Of a stretch of DNA of 64,000 nt, positions 11,690-19,942 are shown piece after piece. Where the stretch lies: assembly GCA_025992895.1 (NCBI GenBank), contig DAJPGA010000001.1:1072501-1136500 (forward strand). The letters are read 5' to 3'. Numbering within the stretch: the first letter of the stretch is position 1; each line of letters opens with the position of its first letter. The position numbers were made by a program, and so were the translations under genes. A model generated the notes under the pieces. That model saw only the letters and a program-made list of their open reading frames with translations. It was not told where the DNA came from and ran no database searches. This DNA comes from Veillonellaceae bacterium (GTDB taxonomy: Bacteria; Bacillota; Negativicutes; Veillonellales; Dialisteraceae).

Positions 11690-12574
11690 TTATGAGATGG
11701 GTTTTTCTCTCAGCCGGAGAATGGCCCGGCTTGGAAGCTGTGAGACGAATACGCCTATGCACATGGCGGCAATGCCTGCCATCTGGCGTTCGGTGAATGT
11801 GTCACCCAGGAAAAGGACGCCGCTCAATCCGCCAAAGACCATTTCAAGGCTTAAAATCATGGAGGCTTCGGTCGGAGGCATGTATTTCTGCCCGACTGCC
11901 TGCAGCGTGTAAGCAACGCCGCTTGAAAGGATGCCAGTATAGAGGAGAGCGCCCATAGCGCCTTCGATCCCTGTCCATGTCGGTGTTTCATACATAAAGG
12001 CAAGGACGAGGTTCAGGATGCCTGTGACGAAGAACTGCCCCGATGAAAGAAGAACAGGATCAAATCTCTGTGTCAGATAGTCAAGCGCCAGAATCTGCAG
12101 GGAGAAGAAAATAGCGCAGAGAAGCATCATAAGGTCGCCCGGGCTGATGGTGAAATCTGATTTGATGGACATGAGGTAGACGCCTGTAATAGCTGTGACG
12201 GCACCGACAAGGTGCGTCAGGCGGAGCGGATGTCCCAGAAAAAGTCCGAAGAAGGGGACTAAGAGTATGTAATTGGCTGTCAGGAAACTGGCCTTTGATG
12301 CCGTGGTAAACTGCAGGCCGACCTGCTGGATCGTGGCGGCGGCAAAAAGGGGAAGTCCTGTCATGAGGAACGCCGCCCAGAGCGGAATCTTCGTGGACTT
12401 GGGATTTTCCTTATGCCGGTTCATATAAATGATGGGCAGAAGGCTTGCGCTTCCTAAGAGGAAACGTACGCCGCCGAAGGTAAATGGACCGATCGTGTCC
12501 ATGCCGACGACCTGCGCCACAAAGGCAGAGCCCCAGATCAAGGCCGCCAGTACGAGCAGAAGACGATATTTCAT
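11690..12574 (-). CDS. EamA/DMT-family transporter
   Basis: Ten hydrophobic segments arranged as two EamA repeats (first repeat from ALIWGSAFVAQ, second from LMMLLCAIFFSLQILALDYL) in 294 aa. Family members export amino acids, metabolites or sometimes import them; nothing here fixes a substrate. The early tryptophan-glycine-serine motif (IWGSAF) is typical. Upstream on the same strand is a short leader with two hairpins and a T-run, which may attenuate expression. Confidence 0.87.
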   Translation of the reverse strand: MKYRLLLVLAALIWGSAFVAQVVGMDTIGPFTFGGVRFLLGSASLLPIIYMNRHKENPKSTKIPLWAAFLMTGLPLFAAATIQQVGLQFTTASKASFLTANYILLVPFFGLFLGHPLRLTHLVGAVTAITGVYLMSIKSDFTISPGDLMMLLCAIFFSLQILALDYLTQRFDPVLLSSGQFFVTGILNLVLAFMYETPTWTGIEGAMGALLYTGILSSGVAYTLQAVGQKYMPPTEASMILSLEMVFGGLSGVLFLGDTFTERQMAGIAAMCIGVFVSQLPSRAILRLREKPIS

Positions 12575-12587
12575 ACATTCTCCGTTG

Positions 12588-12653
12588 AAAAAAAGAGCCG
12601 CGGCAGGCTCTGGAATTTGGCATGAGGCATGCCCTTGATTATTATTTATTATA
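12588..12653 (-). promoter_or_regulatory. Leader with promoter -10 and terminator-like hairpin before the EamA gene
   Basis: Reading the minus strand: TATAAT (12653-12648), a GGCATG/CATGCC hairpin (12633-12619), then GAGCC/GGCTC (12610-12595) followed by seven T (12594-12588), only 13 nt before the ATG. A terminator placed inside a 5' leader suggests attenuation; no known riboswitch class recognised. Confidence 0.55.
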
Positions 12654-12834
12654 ATGAATCATCCTGCTTTTTGCTACCATTCAGCAAAGAGGAAGATGAA
12701 ATCGGCTCCATTTGGCGCCAAGGGTATTTTCTCATCTGTAAATGTGGTATAGTCGAATAAGAATGTTCTTTAGAAATAATTATCCGTTTACCGGGTATCA
12801 TACAGGGATTTCCCTGAAGAAGGAGAGTTTTGAT

Positions 12835-13121
12835 ATGTCGATTCGTATGATAGCGATTGATCTTGACGGTACGCTCCTGCATGACGACATGACCATTTCC
12901 TCATACTCCCGTGATGTGATCAAGAAAGCATCTGAGGAAGGATTCAAGGTCGTCATTGCTACGGGACGCATGTGGAATTCCGCCAGGAAGAAAATGGAAG
13001 TGCTCGAACTGGGCAATGTCCCGGTCGTATGCTATACGGGCGCATGGATCATGATGGGTGAAACGGGGGAAGCCATCTATCAGGAAGGGATGGATCCGGA
13101 GTTTGCTTCGAAGGCTCTTTT
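12835..13121 (+). pseudogene. Cof-type HAD hydrolase, 5' fragment (interrupted by IS)
   Basis: Begins MSIRMIAIDLDGTLLHDDM, the HAD motif I with both catalytic aspartates, and continues through VVIATGRMW (motif II region). ATG 12835 follows GAAGGAGAG. The reading frame is intact for 95 codons and breaks exactly where the insertion element starts at 13122. Joining base 13121 to 14854 restores the frame across the junction (reads A-L-L-W-A-K-E-E-G). Function before disruption: a cytosolic sugar- or nucleotide-phosphate phosphatase of the Cof subfamily. Confidence 0.9.
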
Positions 13122-13185
13122 GGTGCGGATTTGTTAATACAGACAAATAAATATCATAAAAAATCTAATCGTACTTTAATCTTAA

Positions 13186-14070
13186 TCATGCAGCCATTGG
13201 AGCTGCGTTGAATACTTCCATTGGAGCTAAAAGATGTAATTTGCGCTGAATGCGTTTGTTGTTGTAGAAGTAGATGTAGCCGTTGATCATGCTTACCACT
13301 GCTTTACGGCTGGTGAATTTACGTGTGTAGTAACGTTCGCGCTTCAGCATTCCCCAGAACCCTTCCATCAGACCGTTGTCTGCACAGCAGCCTACACGGG
13401 ACATGCTGTGAACCAGTCCTGCTTTTTCAACAATCTTATGGAATCCGTTGCTTGTATACTGGAATCCGCGGTCGGTATGAATCATTGGATGTTCTCCAGG
13501 ATTCTCTTTAAGTGCCTTTTCCATTGTCTCAAAAGCCAGTGCAGTATTGTTCCTGTCGCCGATGACATAAGAGACAATCCGGCGATCATGGCCGTCAATA
13601 ATCGCGCTTAAATATAACTTGTGCAAAACTCCATCAGCAGTTGTGTACTTGAATTCAGTGACATCCGTCATCCATCTTGCATTGGACACGCCGGCATCAA
13701 AGTCACGGTTCAGCAGGTTTTCAAAAATGTACTTTGGATCCTTTGCGTTACGAGTGCAACCATCGGTCTTGTACTTGATCACGGACTTAATATTAAGTAT
13801 CCGCATGATACGAAGAACCAGACTGTCGCTTACATTTATATTGATGTTGTCATCCTTCTTGATCCAATCGTTAATCCGGCGGTATCCCATATCCGGATAT
13901 TCCTGATGGGTTTTCATGACCTCCTGTGCGACCTTTTCTCTCAGCAGTTCACGGCCGCTCTTAATATGATTCAGCCATCCGTAATAAGCTGCCCGGGAGA
14001 CCTTTGAGAGTCGGCAGAGACTTTCTATGGAGATGTTGGTTTCTTCATGGACTTCTTTTATGGCTTTAAA
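13186..14070 (-). CDS. IS3-like transposase OrfB (DDE integrase domain)
   Basis: Catalytic half of the transposase. An N-terminal HTH_21-like part (SLCRLSKVSRAAYYGWLNHIKSG) is followed by the integrase core: first aspartate in MTDVTEFKY, second in MIHTDRGFQY, glutamate in NGLMEGFWGMLK. The first internal ATG is at 13917, but the frame is open upstream into OrfA's end and the HTH_21 part lies there, so translation most probably enters by -1 frameshifting at 14064-14070 rather than by its own start. Stop at 13186. Confidence 0.88.
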   Translation of the reverse strand, partial: FKAIKEVHEETNISIESLCRLSKVSRAAYYGWLNHIKSGRELLREKVAQEVMKTHQEYPDMGYRRINDWIKKDDNININVSDSLVLRIMRILNIKSVIKYKTDGCTRNAKDPKYIFENLLNRDFDAGVSNARWMTDVTEFKYTTADGVLHKLYLSAIIDGHDRRIVSYVIGDRNNTALAFETMEKALKENPGEHPMIHTDRGFQYTSNGFHKIVEKAGLVHSMSRVGCCADNGLMEGFWGMLKRERYYTRKFTSRKAVVSMINGYIYFYNNKRIQRKLHLLAPMEVFNAAPMAA

Positions 14071-14789
14071 ATCTCTGAGAAGGTGAGTAAGGCTGAATCC
14101 TTCGAGGAACGCAACCTTTCCTCTATCTCCATCTTTTTTTTTAGCAGGGCAATCTCTGCTATAAGATCCTTCTGTTCTTCAAGAAGTCTGGCATTCTCCT
14201 GACGCAGCTGTTCTTCTTCGGTCCGGGGCGTTTGGAGCCTGATCGGCTTTCCTCTGTAATCCTCAAGACCAACTTCGCCCATTTCCTTGAACTTTTTTAC
14301 CCATGTGTAGAGCGTTTGGTAGGACATGTTGTACTTCTTGGCTATCTTGTTATAATCGCATCCACTGGCGATGCACTCCTGAACGATTCTGACTCGCTCT
14401 TCCTTGACCGATTGCTGGCGTTTGCCCATAAGATCTCCTCCTTCAGAAACGAGGTCTGTCAACTTATGCTCATTATACGCCTCAATCCATGTTTTAAGGG
14501 AGAGTGTGCCGGAAATTCTGTATTTGGCACAGACGGAAAGCATGGAAACACCGCCTTTAAGATATTCCTTTACGGCCTGGATCTTCATCTGATTGGAGTA
14601 GTAAGACAAATGCTGCCTGGGCCGCAATCCCTTAAAGCCCTCCTCTTTATACCGGAGGACCCATTTCCTGAATGTTATGCGGCTCATATGAAGATTTTCA
14701 GCTGCCTGGGTAATCGTAACACCCTGATAGAGATATGAAGCAATCTGGTCTAACATTTCCTCCGGGGACGCTTTGGTTTTACATGGCAT
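14058..14789 (-). CDS. IS3-like OrfA, DNA-binding protein with several HTH modules
   Basis: 243 aa. Three helix-turn-helix-like segments are readable (ITQAAENLHMSRITFRKWV near 25-45, VSMLSVCAKYRISGTLSLKTW near 80-100, YNKIAKKYNMSYQTLYTWV near 145-165), followed by a leucine-zipper-like coil (EEQLRQENARLLEEQKDLIAE and on). Ordinary IS3 OrfA proteins have one or two such modules. ATG 14789 is preceded by TAGGAGG. It ends 12 nt beyond the start of OrfB's open frame region, giving the classic overlapping arrangement. Confidence 0.88.
   Translation of the reverse strand: MPCKTKASPEEMLDQIASYLYQGVTITQAAENLHMSRITFRKWVLRYKEEGFKGLRPRQHLSYYSNQMKIQAVKEYLKGGVSMLSVCAKYRISGTLSLKTWIEAYNEHKLTDLVSEGGDLMGKRQQSVKEERVRIVQECIASGCDYNKIAKKYNMSYQTLYTWVKKFKEMGEVGLEDYRGKPIRLQTPRTEEEQLRQENARLLEEQKDLIAEIALLKKKMEIEERLRSSKDSALLTFSEILKP
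14064..14070 (-). promoter_or_regulatory. -1 ribosomal frameshift heptamer T-TTA-AAG
   Basis: In OrfA's frame the codons are ATT TTA AAG CCA TAA; slipping back one base gives TTT AAA GCC and enters OrfB. This is an X-XXY-YYZ slippery heptamer two codons before the OrfA stop, as expected for IS3 elements. Confidence 0.75.
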
Positions 14790-14853
14790 AAGAATGACCT
14801 CCTAATATATTTATGATATTATTCTGTCTTTCTTGTTGAATCATACCACTTTT

Positions 14854-15368
14854 ATGGGCAAAGGAAGAGGGGCTCAAGGTCACTGCGTTCTGGGATGATA
14901 AAATCTACATGGAAGGCCCCCGACGGGACGGAAATCAAGTACAGAAAGTACAGGACCGTGCAGCCGGAATTTCTCGGGGCGGCTTTTTTCAATCCGCCAA
15001 AGAAGGTGACAAGGATCGTTTTCTCTGATCCGGATCCCGCGGTCAGGCTGGAAATCAGGAAAGCCATTGAAAACAAGTTTGGGGATGCAGTGGATGTCGT
15101 ATTTCCTGGAGATGACTTCGTCGACATGCACAAGAGCGGTATCAATAAAGCAACGGCTGTGAAGTACCTGGCGGATCAGGCAGGAATTTCCGCTTCCGAG
15201 ATCATGGCGTTCGGAAATACGGAAAATGATGTCCCGCTTCTCAGAATGGCAGGAGAGTCTTATGCCGTAGCCAATGCGGACAAGATTGCCCTTGATGCAG
15301 CAAAAGGTGTCTGCGCATCGAATGAAGAAGACGGCGTAGCACACATGATTGAAAGTCTTCTGAAATAA
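14854..15368 (+). pseudogene. Cof-type HAD hydrolase, 3' fragment with a frameshift
   Basis: Carries the rest of the HAD gene: cap region, K-containing motif III (MHKSGINKATAVKYLADQAG) and motif IV (IMAFGNTENDVPLLRMAG). Besides the IS, it has its own lesion: five C at 14917-14921. Upstream of the run one frame reads FWDDKIYMEGP, downstream another frame reads PDGTEIKYRKYRTVQP. Removing one C joins them perfectly. So the gene is doubly broken unless the run is a sequencing error. Confidence 0.88.
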
Positions 15369-15378
15369 ATAAATACAA

Positions 15379-15422
15379 CAAAAAGAGACTGGAATCGATG
15401 GTTCGATTGACAGTCTCTTTTT
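15379..15422. terminator. Bidirectional terminator
   Basis: AAAAAGAGACTG pairs with CAGTCTCTTTTT around an inner GAATCGA/TCGATTG helix. It ends the HAD remnant and the converging epimerase operon. Confidence 0.9.
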
Positions 15423-15428
15423 GTTGGA

Positions 15429-16364
15429 TTATTTGGTATTCTTTTCCCGCTGGGTAAAGAAGGAAAGGGTATCCTTCAATCCGTCGTTTAAGTTGTACGA
15501 TGGTTTCCAGCCGAAGAGAGATTTCAGCTTTTCATTGGACAGGCAGGAACGATGGATATCTCCGGTACGTTCTTCTGTGTAATGAATGAAGGAATCATCA
15601 TATCCGGCCAGTGTGACCATTTCATGGGCGAGCTCGTTCAGGCTGATTTCCGTTTCCGTGCTGACATTGCAGATTTCCCCGCTTCCTTTTTCAAGGGCGG
15701 CGATATTGGCTGCAACGATGTCATGGACGGAAATGAAGTCTCTTGTCTGTGAACCGTCGCCGAAGATGGTGATGGGCTTTCCGCAGGCGAGGGCTTTTGC
15801 GAAAATGTAGATGACGCCGCCTTCTCCGTTAGCTCCCTGACGGGGACCGTATACGTTGCTGTAGCGAAGGATCGTGTAATCAAGGCCGTACAGTTTCTTG
15901 TAAAGTTCCAGGTACTTCTCGGTCATCCACTTGGTCAGGCCGTAGAAGGATTCCGGGACAGGCACTTCATTTTCCTTGAGGGGAAGGGCGGGGTTGTCCC
16001 CGTAGACAGCGGCAGAGGAGGAGAAAATGATCTTTCTCACGCCAGTCGCTCTTGCGCACTCAAGGACGGAAAGAAGTCCCATGATGTTTTCGTCCGCATC
16101 ATAGCTTGGATCCTTGATGGATACAGGGACCATGGTCTGTGCTGCTTCGTGATAAACGACGTCAAATTTCCTTTTTTCAAAAAGGTCTTGAAGGGTCTTT
16201 CTATCTCTGATATCCGCTTGAATAAATTCCGCCTGAGGCGGGAGGAATTCTCCCGTCCCTGCGGAGAGGTTATCAATGACGGTTACTTCATGGCCGAGCG
16301 ACAGAAGCTTGTCGACCAGATGAGAACCTATAAATCCGGCACCGCCGGTTACTAAAATTCGCAA
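15429..16364 (-). CDS. NAD-dependent sugar epimerase/dehydratase (UDP-glucose 4-epimerase-like)
   Basis: Extended short-chain dehydrogenase acting on a nucleotide sugar, probably for surface polysaccharide. Starts MRILVTGGAGFIGSH (GxxGxxG NAD motif); the catalytic Ser is in FSSSAAVYG and the YxxxK pair in YGLTK. A TTG start at 16364 is chosen: GGGGGTGG lies a few bases upstream and the coding starts 17 nt after the response regulator stop. The ATG at 16451 would overlap that gene by 71 nt and add a non-homologous tail. 311 aa is the normal family length. It appears to be the third gene of a kinase-regulator-epimerase operon. Confidence 0.87.
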   Translation of the reverse strand: MRILVTGGAGFIGSHLVDKLLSLGHEVTVIDNLSAGTGEFLPPQAEFIQADIRDRKTLQDLFEKRKFDVVYHEAAQTMVPVSIKDPSYDADENIMGLLSVLECARATGVRKIIFSSSAAVYGDNPALPLKENEVPVPESFYGLTKWMTEKYLELYKKLYGLDYTILRYSNVYGPRQGANGEGGVIYIFAKALACGKPITIFGDGSQTRDFISVHDIVAANIAALEKGSGEICNVSTETEISLNELAHEMVTLAGYDDSFIHYTEERTGDIHRSCLSNEKLKSLFGWKPSYNLNDGLKDTLSFFTQREKNTK

Positions 16365-16380
16365 AATTCCACCCCCGGAA

Positions 16381-17088
16381 TCAGTCCTGATGGAAGCGGT
16401 AGCCTGCGCCCCAGACGGTTTCGATTCCTTCATAAGGATGTCCGGCAGCATTTTTCAGCTTGTCTCTCAGTCTGTTGATATGTACGGTGACCGTTGCAGG
16501 ATCGCCGATCGGATCGAAGCTCCAGATTTTCTCGAAGAGCTGTTCCTTGGAGAATACTTCATTCGGATGCTGGACGAGGAAGTAGAGGAGGTCGAATTCC
16601 TTGCCTGTCAGTGTGACGTCCTTGCCGTTCAGGAGTACCTGGCGGGCTTTCGGACGGATGGTGACATCGCCTACGGTGATGCCTTTTTCCACCTGCGGTC
16701 TTGCAAGGTCTCTGTTGAGGAGACGGTTGTGGGTAGCGAGCTGAGCTCTCAGGTGAGCCATGAGGACAGTGCCCTTGAACGGCTTCACGATGTAGTCATC
16801 AGCGCCGAGGCCCAGACCTCTGACGATGTCCGCATCTTCTGTGCGTGCTGTTGCGAAGATAATCGGTGCATCAGTCTTTTCACGCATTTTGCGGCAAAGA
16901 GAGAATCCATCCTCTCCCGGAAGCATGACGTCAAGGATGATAGCATCGATCTTCACTTCATCCATGATTTTGAGGGCTTCCTCGCCATTGTCTGTGACAT
17001 ATGGTTCAAAGCCGGCGCCTTCCAGGAAATCTCTTTCCATGTTGGCAATCTTCGGTTCATCTTCCACTACAAGTACTTTTCTCATCAT
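16381..17088 (-). CDS. OmpR-family response regulator
   Basis: Receiver domain (VLVVEDEPKI, phosphoacceptor aspartate in AIILDVMLPGEDG at about residue 54, lysine in YIVKPFKG) followed by a winged-helix DNA-binding domain (LTGKEFDLLYFLVQHPNEVFSKEQL ... VTVHINRLRDKL, YIG-like tail as VWGAGYRF). 235 aa. ATG 17088 overlaps the kinase stop as ATGA, so translation is coupled. The lysine and aspartate pocket residues are all present, so it should be phosphorylatable. Target genes are not evident, though the epimerase follows directly. Confidence 0.93.
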   Translation of the reverse strand: MMRKVLVVEDEPKIANMERDFLEGAGFEPYVTDNGEEALKIMDEVKIDAIILDVMLPGEDGFSLCRKMREKTDAPIIFATARTEDADIVRGLGLGADDYIVKPFKGTVLMAHLRAQLATHNRLLNRDLARPQVEKGITVGDVTIRPKARQVLLNGKDVTLTGKEFDLLYFLVQHPNEVFSKEQLFEKIWSFDPIGDPATVTVHINRLRDKLKNAAGHPYEGIETVWGAGYRFHQD

Positions 17089-18242
17089 TTTGTGTTGCTC
17101 CCTTCTTTCAGCGGGATATCAAATATCATTTTCAATCCATTTTCATTGACAGCGCGGTAACGTCCCTTATGCGCCGTGACGATCTCCGCTACAATCGCAA
17201 GACCAAGGCCGCTGCCGTTGCTTGTTTTGCTTCTTGCCTCATCCGTCCTGTAAAAGGCTTCGAATATGTGGGCGGTCTTTTCCGGAGGAACTCCGGGGCC
17301 GTCATCCTGATACGTGAATTCTGCATATTTTCCCTTGCGGTAAATCTGGATCAGGACTTCTGAGGTATCTTTGTCTCTATATTTTATCGTATTTGCCAGT
17401 AAATTGAAAACCACTCTCTGGAATTCTTTCTCATCAAGCATGGCGATGATGGAATCATCGGTGTTGTAAGAGACGTTCACATTCCTGGATTTCAGGTATT
17501 CCAGGTCTTCATTGATGAAGGAGTGGATAGCGCGGCTGAAGTTCGTCGGTACCGGATGGCAGATGATGCGGCTTGTCGAAAGTTTATTATAAAGAGACAA
17601 TTCATCGATCAGTTTTGACAAGTCATCTGCACACGAGGCAATCGAGGCAAGGTACTGCTTCCTCTTTTCCGGTGTTTTGCCAAGTCCCAGCTGCAGGGCT
17701 TCCGTGTATCCCATGATCGTCGTGAGCGGGGTCCTAAGGTCATGCGTAATGCCTGAGAAGAGGATCTTGCGGCTGGTGAGGAGGTGGGCGCGTTCTGCGA
17801 TGCTGTTCTTCAGGTACGACTGCATCGTGCGGAATGTGTTGCAGACCTCGCCAAGCTCATCATCGCTGTGGTGGTCGACCACGACATTGAAGTTCCCGTA
17901 CTGTATGGCATGGGCTGCCAGGGACAGCTGCTGGAGCGGGATGATGATGCGCGATTTCGTTCTTTCATAGAAGAGGTAATTCATCCTTGCACTGAAAGCG
18001 ATGATCGCAAGGATCAGGAGGATGAATCCCATGTAAACATACTTGTTGATGACGGCGTCCCCGTGAGAAGCATAGAGGAGGAGCAGTGTCGTAATGATGA
18101 TGGAAGCTGAGACAGGAATGCCTATGAGTCCCAGTGTGCTTGCAATCATCTTCTGCTGAAGACTGCTTCCTTCCGGCGGGGCAGGCGGTACAGGTGGCAG
18201 CGGAGGCGCTAAGTTCTCTGCCGGATTATCATTTTCATCCAT
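17085..18242 (-). CDS. Membrane sensor histidine kinase
   Basis: 385 aa. An unusual proline-rich N-terminus (residues about 10-25) precedes two membrane helices (about 33-57 and 69-86) separated by only about 11 residues, so there is no periplasmic sensor domain; this resembles intramembrane-sensing kinases. A HAMP-like linker, HisKA (FSGITHDLRTPLTT, H near 166) and HATPase_c (NLLANTIKYRD, DDGPGVPPE, SNGSGLGLAIV) follow. ATG overlaps nothing upstream; the gene opens an operon with its regulator. The signal is unknown; envelope stress would fit the neighbours. Confidence 0.92.
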   Translation of the reverse strand: MDENDNPAENLAPPLPPVPPAPPEGSSLQQKMIASTLGLIGIPVSASIIITTLLLLYASHGDAVINKYVYMGFILLILAIIAFSARMNYLFYERTKSRIIIPLQQLSLAAHAIQYGNFNVVVDHHSDDELGEVCNTFRTMQSYLKNSIAERAHLLTSRKILFSGITHDLRTPLTTIMGYTEALQLGLGKTPEKRKQYLASIASCADDLSKLIDELSLYNKLSTSRIICHPVPTNFSRAIHSFINEDLEYLKSRNVNVSYNTDDSIIAMLDEKEFQRVVFNLLANTIKYRDKDTSEVLIQIYRKGKYAEFTYQDDGPGVPPEKTAHIFEAFYRTDEARSKTSNGSGLGLAIVAEIVTAHKGRYRAVNENGLKMIFDIPLKEGSNTK

Positions 18243-18260
18243 ATTGATTCGCCTCCGTCC

Positions 18261-19028
18261 TTAATCCAGGTCAAGATCAAGTTCGACAGGGCAGTGATCG
18301 CTTCCCAGGATTTCCGGGTGGATCTTCGCATCCTCGATATGCGCCTTCAAAGCGTTGGAGACGATGAAGTAATCGATTCTCCATCCGATGTTTCTTTCTC
18401 TGGATTTAGCGAAATAGCTCCACCAGGAATACGCCTTTTCCTTGTCAGGATACTTGAAGCGGAAGGAATCGGTAAATCCTTTTGACAGGAGCTCAGTCAT
18501 GCGGCTTCTTTCCTCGTCAGTGAATCCGGCGTTCTTGTGATTAGATGCCGGGTTGGCGATATCGATTTCCTCATGAGCGACATTGAGGTCGCCGCAGAGG
18601 ATGACGGGCTTTTCTTCGGAAAGACGCTTCATGTAAGCAATCATTTCCGTTTCCCATTTCATGCGGTAGTCCAGACGGACGAGTCCGCGCTGGCTGTTCG
18701 GCGTGTAGCAGCAGAGGAGATAATGCGATCCGAAATCGGCAGTGATGAGACGCCCTTCCTGATCATGTTCCTCGATCCCAAGTCCATAGGTGACGGACAA
18801 AGGCTCTTTCTTGCTGAAAATCGCTGTCCCGCTGTAGCCTTTTTTGACAGCGCTGTTCCAGTACTGGTGGTATCCGGGCAGGTCAAGTTCGATCTGATCC
18901 GGCTGCAGCTTGGTTTCCTGCAGGCAGAAACAGTCTGCATCCAGATCATGGAATGCGTCCATGAACCCTTTCTTGATGCAGGCCCGGAGTCCGTTGACAT
19001 TCCAAGAGATGTATTTCAGTTTTGACAT
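18261..19028 (-). CDS. Exodeoxyribonuclease III / AP endonuclease
   Basis: Base-excision repair nuclease (ExoA/XthA type) cutting 5' of abasic sites. 255 aa with all family motifs: WNVNGLRA at the start, LQETK (metal-binding Glu), ILCGDLNVAHEEID (Asp/Asn), WRIDYF and GSDHCPVEL (catalytic His). AAGGAGGGCC precedes ATG 19028. It is the first minus-strand gene before a 630-bp non-coding stretch and may be read through into the kinase operon (18-nt gap). Confidence 0.94.
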   Translation of the reverse strand: MSKLKYISWNVNGLRACIKKGFMDAFHDLDADCFCLQETKLQPDQIELDLPGYHQYWNSAVKKGYSGTAIFSKKEPLSVTYGLGIEEHDQEGRLITADFGSHYLLCCYTPNSQRGLVRLDYRMKWETEMIAYMKRLSEEKPVILCGDLNVAHEEIDIANPASNHKNAGFTDEERSRMTELLSKGFTDSFRFKYPDKEKAYSWWSYFAKSRERNIGWRIDYFIVSNALKAHIEDAKIHPEILGSDHCPVELDLDLD

Positions 19029-19134
19029 ACGGCCCTCCTTTGATTCAAAAACAATTCACCATGGCTGGTAAATTCAGAAACTTCTATTCCCATCCTAATT
19101 ATACACTTTTTAGACGGCATAAATACAGTTTTAG

Positions 19135-19154
19135 TTTATAAATAAATTTATAAA
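19135..19154. repeat. AT-rich perfect inverted repeat in the exoA-ACT intergenic region
   Basis: TTTATAAAT and ATTTATAAA flank AA: nine-base perfect arms. Together with a second palindrome at 19289-19311 it is the main structure in the 19029-19658 gap. A GCAGG/CCTGC hairpin with a short T-run lies near 19345-19366. No gene is seen there. Confidence 0.7.
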
Positions 19155-19288
19155 TTCAACGGATAGTTCAGTGTTTTGAATACTGGGGAGTCACATATCG
19201 CTTTTGTAGTAAATTTCGATAAACATCCACGCTGAGACAAGGGCTGCTTTACAAAGTATAAAGGAGAGTCTTTAAGCGATCGTCAACG

Positions 19289-19311
19289 AAGTTTATACAA
19301 TTTATAAACTT
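19289..19311. repeat. Second AT-rich perfect inverted repeat
   Basis: Arms AAGTTTATA and TATAAACTT with a 5-nt centre; shares the TTTATA core with the one at 19135. Operator-like. Confidence 0.65.
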
Positions 19312-19562
19312 ATACAGGAAATCAATAACACATGAACGTAAAAAGCAGGTACTTCCCTGCATTTTGGGAATAATAGAAATCATACCATTTCAGAGAGATT
19401 TTTGCAGGGTCAAAAGTGAAAAGAAAGGCAAAGGTGACAATTGAAAGGGAAGGATTTCATTCTTGCCGCTGCTGCCGGCCGGAAGCGCAGAATCAAATGA
19501 TGAAAAATGCGGAAAGTCATAGGAGCCGGGGGCCTTAAATACCGTAAGAAAAAAGGGATCTG

Positions 19563-19571
19563 TGCTATAAT
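19563..19571 (+). promoter_or_regulatory. Extended -10 promoter of the ACT/UPF0210 operon
   Basis: TG-C-TATAAT (19563-19571), no good -35, as usual for extended -10 promoters. About 90 nt before the ACT start. Confidence 0.65.
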
Positions 19572-19658
19572 AGCTAGAGCAGTACAACAAACGGGAAGTG
19601 ACTGCCTTGGCAGTGATGGAAAAAGGGCGCTTCCGGTATGCCGAAGGGAGAACAGGAC

Positions 19659-19931
19659 ATGAAAAAAATCGTGGTAACCGTCATTGGTGCCGACCGCGTC
19701 GGTATTGTTGCCGGCGTAACAAAGGAACTTGCAAAAGAAAACATTAATATTCTGGATATTTCCCAGACCATTCTGGATGGAATCTTTGATATGGTGCTGA
19801 TCTGTGACATGGAGAACGCAAAGGGCTCTTTGAAACAGGTACAGGACGACATGGGAGAACTGGGCCGTGAGCTGGGCGTCGATGTCAGAGTGCAGCTGGC
19901 GGATATCTTTTATGCCATGCACAGGATCTGA
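19659..19931 (+). CDS. ACT domain protein (UPF0237 type)
   Basis: A 90-aa stand-alone ACT domain ([34 protein letters not shown]...), a fold that binds amino acids and regulates partners. ATG 19659 is chosen over ATG 19638 because AAGGGAG sits 7 nt upstream and the domain begins there. It is followed after 11 nt by a UPF0210 gene; the pair recurs widely in Firmicutes and archaea. Related GcvR proteins sense glycine, but the ligand here is unknown. Confidence 0.9.
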   Translation: MKKIVVTVIGADRVGIVAGVTKELAKENINILDISQTILDGIFDMVLICDMENAKGSLKQVQDDMGELGRELGVDVRVQLADIFYAMHRI

Positions 19932-19942
19932 AAGGAGGAGCC

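Larger units (their letters stand above)
13122..14849 (-). mobile_element. IS3-like insertion sequence, two reading frames
   Basis: About 1.73 kb inserted in a HAD gene. The ends are imperfect inverted repeats: GGTGCGGATT...AGACAAATAA at the left and, read inwards from the right, GGTATGATT...AGACAGAATAA, both reaching ATATCATAAA. The flanks carry TTTT (or CTTTT) on both sides (13117-13121 and 14849-14853), a 4-5 bp target duplication. It encodes OrfA and a DDE OrfB on the minus strand joined by a -1 frameshift signal. It is longer than usual IS3 members because OrfA is 243 aa. Both frames look intact, so it may be active. Confidence 0.9.

Noticed and set aside
16364..16451. ATG start for the epimerase at 16451
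   Set aside because: Would overlap the response regulator by 71 nt and add a non-homologous tail; TTG 16364 has the RBS and begins at the NAD-binding motif.
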